From NCBI RefSeq assembly GCF_018326265.1, contig NZ_AP023360.1, forward strand, positions 1,107,501 through 1,171,500: a stretch of DNA of 64,000 nt, given 5' to 3'. The position numbers and the translations under genes are program-made. The stretch's first letter is position 1. Each line of letters opens with the position of its first letter. The stretch comes from Catellatospora sp. IY07-71. Its GTDB lineage: Bacteria; Actinomycetota; Actinomycetes; Mycobacteriales; Micromonosporaceae. Positions 35,130 through 46,022 of the stretch are shown piece after piece. Below the pieces are notes generated by a model that saw only the letters and a program-made list of their open reading frames with translations, was not told where the DNA came from and did no database searches.

Positions 35130-35659
35130 AGGACGTCCGCGCCCGCCGGGCGCAGACTGACCTCCACGCCCAGCTCCTCGGCGACCTTCGCCAGCCGCGC
35201 GGTCAGCTCGGCGGGCACCCCCTCGGGCAGGTCCACCTCCGCGACCAGCAGGTAGAGCGGGCCGACCAGGCGCGTGGACAGATCCGTGACGTTGCCGCCC
35301 ATGTCGGCGACCACCCGGGTGACCGCCGCGACGATGCCGAGCCGGTCCGCACCGTGCACGCTCAGCAGGTACGGCAGGCCGCCGTTGTGCGGGGGCTCGT
35401 CCGGGCCGACGGCGCGTACGGTCACCAGCAGCTGGCCGTCCGCGGACAGCGGGCGCAGCGCGGCCTCGACCTCCGCGGCGCTCGCCGGGGCGGAGCAGAT
35501 GAGCGTCATCGCGAAGTGACCGCGCAGCCGCGTCATGGTCGAGTCGGTCAGGTTCGCGCCGAGCCTGGCCAGCGCCTCGGCGACATCGGCGACGATCCCG
35601 GTGCGGTCCGGTCCGATCACGGTCACGGCCAGTTCGGCCCCACCCGACGAGTTGGTCAT
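35126..35659 (-). CDS. Two-ACT-domain regulatory protein (GcvR-like)
   Basis: A 177-residue protein made of two ACT domains: VTVIGPDRTGIVADVAEALARLGANLTDS at the N-terminus and LSVHGADRLGIVAAVTRVVADMGGNVTDLS in the second half, each with the Gly-rich ligand turn. ACT pairs of this kind bind amino acids, usually glycine or serine, and regulate partners. The start at ATG 35659 fits the first domain. No DNA-binding domain is present. It is divergent from mutY. Confidence 0.85.
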   Translation of the reverse strand: MTNSSGGAELAVTVIGPDRTGIVADVAEALARLGANLTDSTMTRLRGHFAMTLICSAPASAAEVEAALRPLSADGQLLVTVRAVGPDEPPHNGGLPYLLSVHGADRLGIVAAVTRVVADMGGNVTDLSTRLVGPLYLLVAEVDLPEGVPAELTARLAKVAEELGVEVSLRPAGADVL

Positions 35660-35677
35660 GCGGGCATTGTGCACCAG

Positions 35678-35683
35678 TAGGGT
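35678..35683 (+). promoter_or_regulatory. -10 element of a probably leaderless mutY mRNA
   Basis: TAGGGT ends 7 bases before the ATG at 35691. A GTGGGG tract could also serve as a ribosome site, so leaderless initiation is not certain. Confidence 0.35.
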
Positions 35684-35690
35684 GGGGCCC

Positions 35691-36581
35691 ATGTCCGAAC
35701 TCGCCTCGCTGACCACTGCGTGGTACGACACCCACGCGCGGGATCTGCCCTGGCGGGCGCCGGACGTCGGCGCCTGGCCGGTGCTGGTCAGCGAGTTCAT
35801 GCTGCAGCAGACGCCGGTGGTCCGGGTGCTGCCGGTGTGGCGCGAGTGGGTGGCCCGCTGGCCCGCCCCCGCCGACCTCGCCCTGGAGGAGTCCGGCGAG
35901 GCGATCCGGGCCTGGGGACGGCTCGGCTACCCGCGGCGTGCCATGCGCCTGCACGCCTGCGCGACGGCGCTGGTGGAGCGGCACGGCGGCGAGGTGCCCC
36001 GACGGCTGGACCAGATGCTGGCGCTGCCCGGCGTCGGCGACTACACGGCGCGGGCGGTGCTCGCGTTCGCGTACGGGCAGCGCCATCCGGTGGTGGACAC
36101 CAACGTGCGGCGGGTCGCCGCGCGGGCGGTCACCGGCGCGCCCGACGCCGGCGCGGCCACCACCCCGGCTGACCTGGCCCTGGTCGAGTCGCTGCTCCCG
36201 GCCGCGGACGCGGCGGCCGCGCGGGCCAGTGCGGCCTTCATGGAGCTGGGCGCGGTGCTGTGCACGGCGCGTACGCCCCGCTGTGAGACCTGCCCGCTGC
36301 GCGCGCACTGCAAGTGGCGGGCCACCGGCGCGGCCCTCCCTGAGGGGCCGTCCCGCAAGCCGCAGCGGTACGCGGGCACCGACCGCCAGGTGCGGGGCCT
36401 GCTGCTCGCCGTGCTCCGCCACGCGACCGGCCCGGTGGCCCGGCCCGCCCTCGACGTGGTGTGGGCCGACGCGGTACAGCGCGAGCGCGCCCTGGCCAGC
36501 CTGCTCGCCGACGGCCTGGTGGTGCCCCACGGCGAGCGCTACGCCCTGCCCGGCACCCCGGAACCCGCCCAGCCGGTGTGA
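35691..36581 (+). CDS. mutY: A/G-specific adenine glycosylase
   Basis: A 296-residue base-excision repair enzyme that removes adenine mispaired with 8-oxoguanine. Signatures: LPWR near the start, EFMLQQTPVVRV, the helix-hairpin-helix LPGVGDYTARAVLAFAYG, catalytic Asp in VVDTNVRR, and a [4Fe-4S] loop with exact C-X6-C-X2-C-X5-C spacing (VLCTARTPRCETCPLRAHC). The C-terminal NUDIX-like domain is short, as in mycobacterial MutY, so this is not a truncation. Confidence 0.95.
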   Translation: MSELASLTTAWYDTHARDLPWRAPDVGAWPVLVSEFMLQQTPVVRVLPVWREWVARWPAPADLALEESGEAIRAWGRLGYPRRAMRLHACATALVERHGGEVPRRLDQMLALPGVGDYTARAVLAFAYGQRHPVVDTNVRRVAARAVTGAPDAGAATTPADLALVESLLPAADAAAARASAAFMELGAVLCTARTPRCETCPLRAHCKWRATGAALPEGPSRKPQRYAGTDRQVRGLLLAVLRHATGPVARPALDVVWADAVQRERALASLLADGLVVPHGERYALPGTPEPAQPV

Positions 36582-36652
36582 GTCCCCGCCTTCCGCGCCG
36601 CTGAGGCTCCGGGCCGGGCGTGGAAGATCGCGGTGAGACGGGTGGCCGGGGC

Positions 36653-36719
36653 CAAGATCGGTGTTTGGTGTCGGAACCGGCAGCCAGACCAAAGGTTCGG
36701 ACACGAGACGGCGATCTTG
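36653..36719. repeat. CTCGTGTC-family palindrome, copy B
   Basis: 26-base arms at 36653-36678 and 36694-36719 pair at about 20-21 positions; the right arm reads GGTTCGGACACGAGACGG then CGATCTTG. It begins 72 bases after the mutY stop and precedes the leaderless promoter of the next gene. Confidence 0.7.
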
Positions 36720-36790
36720 CACAGCACGGCGTGACGGCGGCGCGGCGCGGCGCGGCCGATATCCGACTGGTGTTCGGGTCTCGTGCGGGA

Positions 36791-36818
36791 TTGCGAATCC
36801 GGCTCGGATCGATAGAGT
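36791..36818 (+). promoter_or_regulatory. Candidate leaderless promoter of the deacetylase gene
   Basis: TTGCGA (36791-36796), 16 bases, TAGAGT (36813-36818), ending 6 bases before GTG 36825. Confidence 0.5.
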
Positions 36819-36824
36819 CCGGGC

Positions 36825-37688
36825 GTGGCCCCCTCCCCCGCCCGCCGCGCCCTCACCGTGCTGCTGCTCGGCGCCCTGCTCGCGCCCGCCGCGTGCAAGA
36901 GCGCAGGCCCGGACCCGATCTTCGCCGAACCGGGGCCGAGCGCCTCGCCGAGCGTGACGCCGTCGCCGAGCGCCTCCCCGAGCCCGTCGGCGCCGCCGGC
37001 CTCGCCCACGATGAAGCCGGTGACGGTCAAGAACCTGCAGTGGTACCTGTCCCAGGTGCCCGACTTCCCGGACGCGCCCGCCCCGCAGCGGGTGAACGTG
37101 CCGGAGAGCAGCTCGGCGGTGTTCTGGTTCCGCGTGCCGACCAATCAGAAGGTCGCTTTCATCACCATCGACGACGGTGCGCTGTCGCGCAAGCCCGAGG
37201 TCGTCGAGTTCATCCGGCGGGCGAAGATCCCGGTGACGCTGTTCCTCAACTCGCCGGCCGCCACCCAGCACCCGGCCTACTTCAAGGCAATCCAGGACGC
37301 GGGCGGCATGATCGAGAACCACACGATCACGCACACCTCGCTGAAGGGCAAGTCCTACGACTTCCAGAAGAAGGAGATCTGCGGGGCGGCGGACAAGCTG
37401 GAGCAGCTGTTCGGCCGTCGGCCGACGCTGTTCCGCCCGCCGTTCGGCAACCGGGACGCCACCACGCTGAAGGCGGCCCGCGACTGCGGGGCGGTGGCCG
37501 TCTTCTACTGGACGCAGACGGTCGACAAGGGCAAGGTCCGCTACCAGACCGCCGAGAAGGTGGTGAAGCCCGGCGACGTGCTGCTCATGCACTTCCGCCC
37601 GGCGCTGATGGACGACCTCTTGGCCGCCCTCAAGGCGATCCACCGCTCCGGCCTCACCCCGGCCCTGATGGAGGACTACGTCGGGTGA
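36825..37688 (+). CDS. Polysaccharide deacetylase-like lipoprotein
   Basis: A 287-residue exported protein: signal peptide with APAAC lipobox (Cys24), Pro/Ser-rich tether to about 62, and a NodB-homology domain. Motif 1 is TIDDG (the catalytic/metal Asp pair), motif 2 HTITH (HxxxH zinc ligands) and motif 3 RPPFGNRD. It probably removes N-acetyl groups from peptidoglycan or a surface polysaccharide outside the cell. Leaderless by promoter spacing. It is isolated, flanked by palindromes on both sides. Confidence 0.88.
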   Translation: MAPSPARRALTVLLLGALLAPAACKSAGPDPIFAEPGPSASPSVTPSPSASPSPSAPPASPTMKPVTVKNLQWYLSQVPDFPDAPAPQRVNVPESSSAVFWFRVPTNQKVAFITIDDGALSRKPEVVEFIRRAKIPVTLFLNSPAATQHPAYFKAIQDAGGMIENHTITHTSLKGKSYDFQKKEICGAADKLEQLFGRRPTLFRPPFGNRDATTLKAARDCGAVAVFYWTQTVDKGKVRYQTAEKVVKPGDVLLMHFRPALMDDLLAALKAIHRSGLTPALMEDYVG

Positions 37689-37766
37689 CTTCGGGTCACG
37701 CCGTTCGGCCGGTCGCCCGGGCGGCCACCGACCCCGGCGGGGCGTTCTGCGGCCTACCCACCCTTC

Positions 37767-37833
37767 CATGATCGGCGTCTCGTGTCAGAGCCTGCGTTCT
37801 GACCATGCCTTCCGACACGAAACACCGATCATG
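37767..37833. repeat. CTCGTGTC-family palindrome, copy C
   Basis: CATGATCGGCGTCTCGTGTC (37767-37786) is mirrored by 37814-37833 at 18 of 20 positions. It lies 79 bases after the deacetylase stop. Confidence 0.78.
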
Positions 37834-37901
37834 ATGGCGCAGCCCGCCGCGAACCCAGCGCCCGCCGCTTGCCGCGAAGCAAACCTAGGTCGAGCACGCA
37901 G

Positions 37902-37932
37902 AAGGGGCACCGCGCCGAGCGCGGTGCCCCTT
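37902..37932 (-). terminator. Terminator of clpC
   Basis: AAGGGGCACCGCG (37902-37914) pairs perfectly with CGCGGTGCCCCTT (37920-37932), five-base loop, 14 bases past the clpC stop. Confidence 0.85.
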
Positions 37933-37945
37933 TCTCGTAGCGCTG

Positions 37946-40474
<2,529 letters not shown>

Positions 40475-40546
40475 TCCCGCTCCTCACCTACGCCTCAGTC
40501 CTCGAACTCCCGGGGGGAGATCCTCGGCGGCGAAGCTGTTTCACTC

Positions 40547-40575
40547 ACTCTAACGCCAGACTCCGACCATGTCGG
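40547..40575 (-). promoter_or_regulatory. Candidate clpC promoter, CCGACA-N17-TAGAGT
   Basis: On the minus strand CCGACA (40575-40570) and TAGAGT (40552-40547) are 17 bases apart, about 70 bases before the clpC ATG. Confidence 0.45.
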
Positions 40576-40879
40576 CCCACCGGAAACGGTCCGCTGGTCA
40601 CCGTTGGGTAACCGTCAGGTCGCTCACCGTCGGGCAGACAGCGGAGTAAAGGGTGCAAAACTCCTGCAATCCGCCGCCGGTACCGGCATTAGAGCCAACC
40701 TTGCCTGGAGTACGGCTGTTCCGCATCCAGGACCGCTACGCGCACAGCGAAAATCGGCGCCCACATTCTGATCCGGCAGGCGCACCGATCGACCGAAACA
40801 CGAAAAAACGGTACGACGCGAAGGAATGTGCATAACCTTCGCGGCGCACCGCTTTTCATACGAAATTTGCGTGAAGCTC

Positions 40880-40898
40880 GCAGACCCGGCCGGTCTGC
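40880..40898 (-). terminator. Hairpin after lsr2
   Basis: GCAGACC (40880-40886) pairs with GGTCTGC (40892-40898), five-base loop, six bases past the lsr2 stop. Confidence 0.55.
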
Positions 40899-40903
40899 CG
40901 CGG

Positions 40904-41254
40904 TCAGCGCAGCCCGGCGGCGTAGTAGGCCTCGATGACCTTGGCCGGCACCCGGCCCCGGTCGTTGACCTCCTTGCCCTGGTCCTTCGCCCACTCGCGC
41001 ACCCGCTGGTTGAACGCACGCTGCTCAGCGGCGGTCGGCGCCTTCGCCTTCGGGGCGGCGGCCGGACCACGGCGGCCGCTCTCCTTGCGCGCGGCGGCCA
41101 GGAACGGCGCCAGCGCCAATGCCAGCTTGTCGTGGTTCGCCGGGCCGAGATCGATCTCGTAGTTGGCGCCTTCGAACCCGAACTTCACACTACGGACGTC
41201 GCCTTCGGAACCATCGAGGTCGTCCGCCAGAACCACAATCTCGCGCCTGGCCAT
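40904..41254 (-). CDS. lsr2: Lsr2 nucleoid-associated protein
   Basis: A 116-residue H-NS-like protein that bridges DNA and silences AT-rich and horizontally acquired genes. The N-terminal dimerisation domain (MARREIVVLADDLDGSEG...) and C-terminal DNA-binding domain with the AT-hook-like RGR in VNDRGRVPAKVIEAYYAA are standard. ATG at 41254 has GGAAGA upstream. Genes it may silence in this window include the AT-richer rrn leader and regions near the type IV secretion genes, though this is speculative. Confidence 0.95.
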   Translation of the reverse strand: MARREIVVLADDLDGSEGDVRSVKFGFEGANYEIDLGPANHDKLALALAPFLAAARKESGRRGPAAAPKAKAPTAAEQRAFNQRVREWAKDQGKEVNDRGRVPAKVIEAYYAAGLR

Positions 41255-41764
41255 AGGGTCTTCCTTTCTCGCCGCCCCGTGCCTCCCCGCCAGTCAAGGG
41301 CGCCATAATTGCATAGAGGGTGACGCCCGCCAGGATAGAACAGTTTTCGACAGCGAATCAATTCCGGGGTAGACCTTTATTCCAGTGCGGCGCGGCGGCG
41401 CGGCGCAAACCGCCGCACGGCACCGGATCGGCTATCGTCTGACAAGGGAAAATAGCGTCCGCTAGCCCATTCAACGCCCGAGGACGCGGCTGGGGATACC
41501 GGTTCCAGGCGCCGGGATGCGGCGCCCCGCGGACGCCGCATGCCGACCCCGCCGGTATGGCGATAGTCGCGGCAAAGCCCGCTATCAGCGCTCCGCGACC
41601 GTACGATGACGGTCCGCCGCCGCGCCCCGTCCCGGCACCATTGCGGCAACCGCCGAATTCATGCTCGTCAGCGCCGCCGCATAACGCCCGGACAGCTCCC
41701 TGAATACGCGTGCCCCTGCACTAGGGTGACCCGGGCGGAATACGGCGGACACGGGGAGGCGTCC
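41255..41764. other. Divergent intergenic region of lsr2 and a methyltransferase gene
   Basis: 510 bases. The lsr2 promoter lies at 41332-41361. TAGGGT near 41721 could be a -10 for the plus-strand methyltransferase gene. The middle (41390-41600) holds GC-rich runs and ORF fragments with no credible protein. No RNA gene recognised. Confidence 0.4.
41332..41361 (-). promoter_or_regulatory. Candidate lsr2 promoter, TTGATT-N18-TATCCT
   Basis: On the minus strand TTGATT (41361-41356) and TATCCT (41337-41332) are 18 bases apart, about 78 bases before the lsr2 ATG. Surrounding DNA is AT-rich, as expected if Lsr2 represses itself. Confidence 0.5.
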
Positions 41765-42502
41765 ATGGCTGGAATCGAGGAGCACCGGCTGTCCTTCGGC
41801 AGCGCGGCACAGGTCTATGAACGGGCCCGCCCGACCTATCCGGCCGAGGCGCTCGCCTGGGCGATCGGCACCCCGCCCGCGCGGGTGGTCGATCTGGGCG
41901 CCGGGACTGGGCAGCTCAGCCGGGTGGCCCTCGCCGCCGGCTTCGACGTGGTGCCGGTGGAGCCGGACCCGCAGATGCGCGCGGCGCTGGCGCGGGCCAC
42001 GCCCGGGGTGACCCCGCTGGCGGGCGCGGCCGAGGCGATCCCGCTGCCGGACGGCTCCGCCGACGCCATCGTCGTGGGCACCGCGTACCACTGGTTCGAT
42101 CCGGCGACGGCGCACCCGGAGATGGCGCGGGTGCTGCGGGCCGGTGGCGTGCTGGCGCCCCTGTGGAACGACCGCGACACCAGCCTCGACTGGACGCGGC
42201 AGCTCGACGCGATCGTCCGGACCGCCGCCTTCCACCGCGCGCGGCTCGACGCCGACCTGGACTTCGGGCCGCTGTTCACGCCCGTCGAGCGCGCCGAGTT
42301 CCGGCACACCGTGCGGCAGACGCCGCAGGGCCTGCTCGACCTGGTCGCCTCGCGCTCCTGGTACCTGACCGCCGCCCCCGCCGAGCAGGAGCGGCTGCTG
42401 ACCGCGGTGCGCGAGCTGTGCGCGGACCACCCCGACCTGGCCGGCCGCGACAGCTTCGAGCTGCCCTACCTAACGGTGGCGTACCGGGCGGTCAGGCGCT
42501 GA
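41765..42502 (+). CDS. Class I SAM-dependent methyltransferase
   Basis: A 245-residue soluble enzyme: motif I VVDLGAGTGQLS, motif II around VPVEPDPQMR, and post-I AEAIPLPDGSADAIVVGTAYHWFD, the UbiE/BioC-like pattern. The substrate is unknown. ATG at 41765 has GGGGAGG seven bases upstream. Its last 11 bases overlap the 3' end of coaX on the other strand. Confidence 0.88.
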   Translation: MAGIEEHRLSFGSAAQVYERARPTYPAEALAWAIGTPPARVVDLGAGTGQLSRVALAAGFDVVPVEPDPQMRAALARATPGVTPLAGAAEAIPLPDGSADAIVVGTAYHWFDPATAHPEMARVLRAGGVLAPLWNDRDTSLDWTRQLDAIVRTAAFHRARLDADLDFGPLFTPVERAEFRHTVRQTPQGLLDLVASRSWYLTAAPAEQERLLTAVRELCADHPDLAGRDSFELPYLTVAYRAVRR

Positions 42503-43256
42503 CGTTGCGCTCGTACACCATGCGCAGCCCGATGAGGGTGATCATCGGCTCGTGGTGGGTGATGGTCCGGCACTCGCTGATGACGACGGGCGCGAGCCCG
42601 CCCGTGGCGATGACCGCGGTGACCCCGCCGAGTTCCTCGATCATGCGGTTGACGACGCCGTCCACCTGCCCGGCGAAGCCGTAGACCACCCCGGACTGCA
42701 GGCACTCGACGGTGTTCTTGCCGATGATGCGGGCGGGCTTGATCAGCTCGACCTTGCGCAGCTGGGCGGCGCGGGCGGCGAGCGCCTCGACCGAGATCTC
42801 GATGCCCGGGGCGAGCACCCCGCCCAGGAACTCGCCGCGGGCGCTGATCGCGTCGAAGTTGGTCGAGGTGCCGAAGTCGACCACGATCGCCGGGCCGCCG
42901 TAGAGGGCGTGCGCGGCCAGCGTGTTGACCACGCGGTCGGCGCCGACCTCCTTCGGGTTGTCGATGGCCAGCTGCACGCCCGTGCGCACGCCCGGCTCGA
43001 CGACGACCGCGGGCAGGCCGCCGTAGTACCGGCTGAGCATGGTGCGCAGCGAGCGCAGCGCGGCCGGCACCGTGGAGCACGCGGCCACCCCGGTGATCTC
43101 CACATTGTCCCCGGCCAGCAGCCCGCGGAACATCAGGCCCAGCTCGTCGGCGGTGTTGCGGGCGTCGGTCTTGACCCGCCACGAGTGCACGATCTGCTCG
43201 CCGTCGAAGGTGGCGAGCACCGTGTTGGTGTTACCGATGTCGATACAGAGCAGCAC
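42492..43256 (-). CDS. coaX: Type III pantothenate kinase
   Basis: A 254-residue kinase of the ASKHA fold that phosphorylates pantothenate in CoA synthesis. MLLCIDIGNTNTVLATFDG is the phosphate-1 motif, VVDFGTSTNFDAI and PGIEISVEALAARAAQL are further signatures, and GADRVVN is the substrate loop. GTG start at 43256. It lies downstream of nadC (7-base gap), so NAD and CoA genes are probably co-transcribed. panC and panD of the same pathway are about 6 kb away. Confidence 0.95.
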   Translation of the reverse strand: MLLCIDIGNTNTVLATFDGEQIVHSWRVKTDARNTADELGLMFRGLLAGDNVEITGVAACSTVPAALRSLRTMLSRYYGGLPAVVVEPGVRTGVQLAIDNPKEVGADRVVNTLAAHALYGGPAIVVDFGTSTNFDAISARGEFLGGVLAPGIEISVEALAARAAQLRKVELIKPARIIGKNTVECLQSGVVYGFAGQVDGVVNRMIEELGGVTAVIATGGLAPVVISECRTITHHEPMITLIGLRMVYERNVSA

Positions 43257-43263
43257 CGGGCGT

Positions 43264-44145
43264 CTACTTCCGCGCTCGGAGGTCCAGGGCGATGTCCACG
43301 ATAGGCGACGAGTGGGTCAGCGCCCCCACCGAGAGGTAGTCCACCCCGGTCGCCGCGTACGCGGCCGCGACCTCCAGGGTGAGCCCGCCGGTCGCCTCCA
43401 GCTCGGCCCGGTCGCCGACCGCGGCGACCACCTCGCGCAGCAGCTCCGGCGACATGTTGTCGCACAGCAGGAAGGTCGCCCCGGCGGCCACCGCCTCCTG
43501 CGCCTCGGCCAGCGTGGTCACCTCGACCTGCACCGGCACGTCCGGGAAGTTCTTGCGCACCAGGTCGTACGCCGCCGTGATGGAGCCCGCGGCGAGCTTG
43601 TGGTTGTCCTTGATCATGGCCACGTCGTAGAGGCCCATGCGCTTGTTCGTGCCGCCGGCGGCGCGCACCGCGTACTTCTCCAGCGGCCGCAGGCCGGGGG
43701 TAGTCTTGCGGGTGTCCAGCACCAGCGCCTTGGTGCCCGCGAGCTGCTCGACCCAGCGGCGCGTGTGGGTGGCCACTCCGGACATGCGGCACAGCAGGTT
43801 CAGCGCGGTGCGCTCGGCCGACAGCAGGGTGCGGGTCGGGCCGGTGATGGTGGCCAGCACGTCGCCGCGCGCCACCGTGTCGCCGTCCTGCACGTGCACG
43901 GTCACCTCGGCGCCCGGCCCGGCCAGCTCGAACACCAGCTCCGCCACGGCCAGCCCGGCGACCACGCCCGCCTCCCGGGCGATCAGGTCCGCGGTGTCGG
44001 TCTGCTGCTCGGGGATGGTCGCGACGCTGGTCACGTCGAGCCGGTCCGGCCCGAGGTCCTCGCGCAGCGCGTTCGCCACGATGCGCTGCACCTCGTCCGG
44101 GTCCAGCCCCGCCTTGGCCAGCTGCGCCTGCGTCGTGTCCCTCAT
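43264..44145 (-). CDS. nadC: Nicotinate-nucleotide pyrophosphorylase (quinolinate phosphoribosyltransferase)
   Basis: A 293-residue enzyme making nicotinate mononucleotide from quinolinate and PRPP. Motifs LSAERTALNLLCRMSGVAT, DTRKTTPGLRPLEKYAVRAAGGTNKR and IKDNHKL, with ATGGLTLE near the end, are characteristic. ATG at 44145 overlaps the nadB stop (ATGA). Confidence 0.96.
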   Translation of the reverse strand: MRDTTQAQLAKAGLDPDEVQRIVANALREDLGPDRLDVTSVATIPEQQTDTADLIAREAGVVAGLAVAELVFELAGPGAEVTVHVQDGDTVARGDVLATITGPTRTLLSAERTALNLLCRMSGVATHTRRWVEQLAGTKALVLDTRKTTPGLRPLEKYAVRAAGGTNKRMGLYDVAMIKDNHKLAAGSITAAYDLVRKNFPDVPVQVEVTTLAEAQEAVAAGATFLLCDNMSPELLREVVAAVGDRAELEATGGLTLEVAAAYAATGVDYLSVGALTHSSPIVDIALDLRARK

Positions 44146-45956
44146 GCCATCGCCTCCCAGGTCTCGGTCATGGTCTCCGCGGCCAGGGCCGGGAACAGGT
44201 GGCCCCGCCAGTCCGGGGCCGCCTCTGGATGATCCTCTCGCCAGTGACAGCCGCGCGTCTCGACGCGCAGCGAGGCCGAGGCCACCAGCGCGCTCGCCAC
44301 GGTCAGCAGGTTCGCGAACTCCCAGCCCGCGGTGCGGCCGGGCAGCGGCGGCGTGCCCACCTCACGCAGCACGGCGGCCGTCTCGGCCAGCGTCTCCGCG
44401 CTGCGCAGCACGCCCGCGCCACGGGTCATCGCCCGCTGCAGCGCACGCCGGCGCGCGGCCAGCTCGTCAGGGTCCGCCGGAGGCGCCGCCACGACGCCCT
44501 CCGGCGTCCACGCCAGACCGGTGAGCGCCGACTCGGCGCCCGCCGCCCCGGGAACGGCCGGAGAGGCGGACCCACCGACCGCACCACCATCCTCCGGCGT
44601 GCCGTCAGCGCCGAATCCGGCCTGCGGGACGGTCGCGTCGGCGAGCACCGGGTCGGACTGCGGGGGCAGGTCGCGGGCGATGTCGGCGGCGATCCGCCGG
44701 GCGAAGACCAGGCCCTCCAGCAGCGAGTTCGAGGCCAGACGGTTGGCGCCGTGCACACCCGTGCAGGCCACCTCACCGCATGCGTACAGGCCGGGGATGC
44801 TCGTCCGCCCGTCGAGGTCCGTGCGCACGCCACCGGAGGCGTAGTGCGCCGCGGGGGCCACCGGGATCAGGTCGACCGTGGGATCGACCCCGGCCGCCAG
44901 GCAGTACGCCGTGATCGTCGGGAACCGGTTGGCCAGGTCGGGCACGTGCCGCGCGTCCAGATACACGTGGTCGGTGCCCGACGCCAGCATCTGCCGGTGG
45001 ATGCCCTTGGCCACCACGTCGCGCGGCGCCAGCTCGGCCAGCTCGTGCTGCCCCACCATGAAACGCTTGCCGTCGGCGTCGACCAGATACGCCCCCTCGC
45101 CGCGCAGCGCCTCGCTGACCAGCGGCTGCTGCGCGGTCCGGTTGCCGGGCAGGTACAGCGAGGTGGGGTGGAACTGCACGAACTCCAGGTCGGTGACGTC
45201 GGCCCCGGCCCGCAGCGCCAGCGCCACCCCGTCGCCGGTGGACACCACGGGGTTGGTGGTGGCCGCGAAGATCTGCCCGAGACCGCCGGTGGCCAGCACC
45301 ACCGCCCGCGCCAGCACCGCGCCGACGCCGTCCTCGGTGCCCTCGCCGAGCACGTGCAGGGTGACCCCGCAGGCCCGCCCGGCGGCGTCGCGCAGCAGGT
45401 CGAGCACCAGCGCGTGCTCCACGAGCCGGATCCACGGGTCGCGGCGCACCGCGGCGTGCAGCGCCCGCTGCACCTCGGCGCCGGTGGCGTCGCCGCCCGC
45501 GTGCACGATGCGGTTGGCGTGGTGGCCGCCCTCGCGGGTCAGCATCAGCGTGCCGTCGGGGTGGCGGTCGAACTCGGCGCCCATCTTAATCAGCTCGCGT
45601 ACCCGGGCCGGGCCCTCGGTCACCAGCACGTCGACCGCGGCCGGGTCGCACAGGCCCACCCCGGCGACCAGGGTGTCCTGGGCGTGGGCGGCGGGGGTGT
45701 CCAGCGGGTCCAGGACCGCGGCGATGCCGCCCTGTGCCCAGCGGGTGGAGCCGTCATCGATGTTGACCTTGGTCACCACCGTGACGTGCAGGCCCGCTTC
45801 CCGCAGGTGCAGCGCGGCGGTGAGCCCGGCGATGCCGGACCCGATCACGACCACGTCGGTGGGCTCGAACCAGCTCGCCGGCCGGGCGGGCAACGCCCGC
45901 GGCGGCGCCGGAAGCTCAACCGGGACTGTCAACGCGTTGCGCACCAGCACAGTCAA
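44142..45956 (-). CDS. nadB: L-aspartate oxidase
   Basis: A 604-residue FAD enzyme oxidising aspartate to iminoaspartate for NAD synthesis. The FAD loop DVVVIGSGIAGLTAALHL is near residue 35; SRWAQGGIAAVLD-type (STRWAQGGIAAVLD) and GEVACTGVHGANRLASNSLLEGLVFARR follow. An Ala/Gly/Pro-rich insert (about 445-490, GFGADGTPEDGGAVGGS) interrupts the C-terminal helical domain and lengthens the protein beyond the usual 540. The track start is TTG at 45956 with little ribosome site; GTG at 45950 or 45944 is possible. nadA, which usually precedes it, is absent. Confidence 0.93.
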   Translation of the reverse strand: MTVLVRNALTVPVELPAPPRALPARPASWFEPTDVVVIGSGIAGLTAALHLREAGLHVTVVTKVNIDDGSTRWAQGGIAAVLDPLDTPAAHAQDTLVAGVGLCDPAAVDVLVTEGPARVRELIKMGAEFDRHPDGTLMLTREGGHHANRIVHAGGDATGAEVQRALHAAVRRDPWIRLVEHALVLDLLRDAAGRACGVTLHVLGEGTEDGVGAVLARAVVLATGGLGQIFAATTNPVVSTGDGVALALRAGADVTDLEFVQFHPTSLYLPGNRTAQQPLVSEALRGEGAYLVDADGKRFMVGQHELAELAPRDVVAKGIHRQMLASGTDHVYLDARHVPDLANRFPTITAYCLAAGVDPTVDLIPVAPAAHYASGGVRTDLDGRTSIPGLYACGEVACTGVHGANRLASNSLLEGLVFARRIAADIARDLPPQSDPVLADATVPQAGFGADGTPEDGGAVGGSASPAVPGAAGAESALTGLAWTPEGVVAAPPADPDELAARRRALQRAMTRGAGVLRSAETLAETAAVLREVGTPPLPGRTAGWEFANLLTVASALVASASLRVETRGCHWREDHPEAAPDWRGHLFPALAAETMTETWEAMA

Positions 45957-46022
45957 CCGCGCCGCAGCCCGCCGTTCACCCCCGACCCCACGTGAGTCCC
46001 CTCACGGAGCCGGCTCACCCGG

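Larger units (their letters stand above)
40475..40903. other. Intergenic region between lsr2 and clpC
   Basis: 429 bases without a gene. It contains the clpC promoter candidate (40547-40575), the near-palindrome GGTCACCgttGGGTAACC close to 40600, and the lsr2 hairpin at its right end. The part between about 40640 and 40870 is AT-richer than the flanking genes, the kind of DNA Lsr2 itself binds. Confidence 0.4.

Noticed and set aside
35691..36581. MutY considered truncated at the C-terminus
   Set aside because: Length of 296 residues matches mycobacterial MutY, and the iron-sulfur loop is complete.
35130..37769. Long minus-strand frame feeding into the 39-codon ORF at 35010
   Set aside because: Antisense to mutY and the deacetylase; only the last 39 codons have start/stop overlaps with neighbours.
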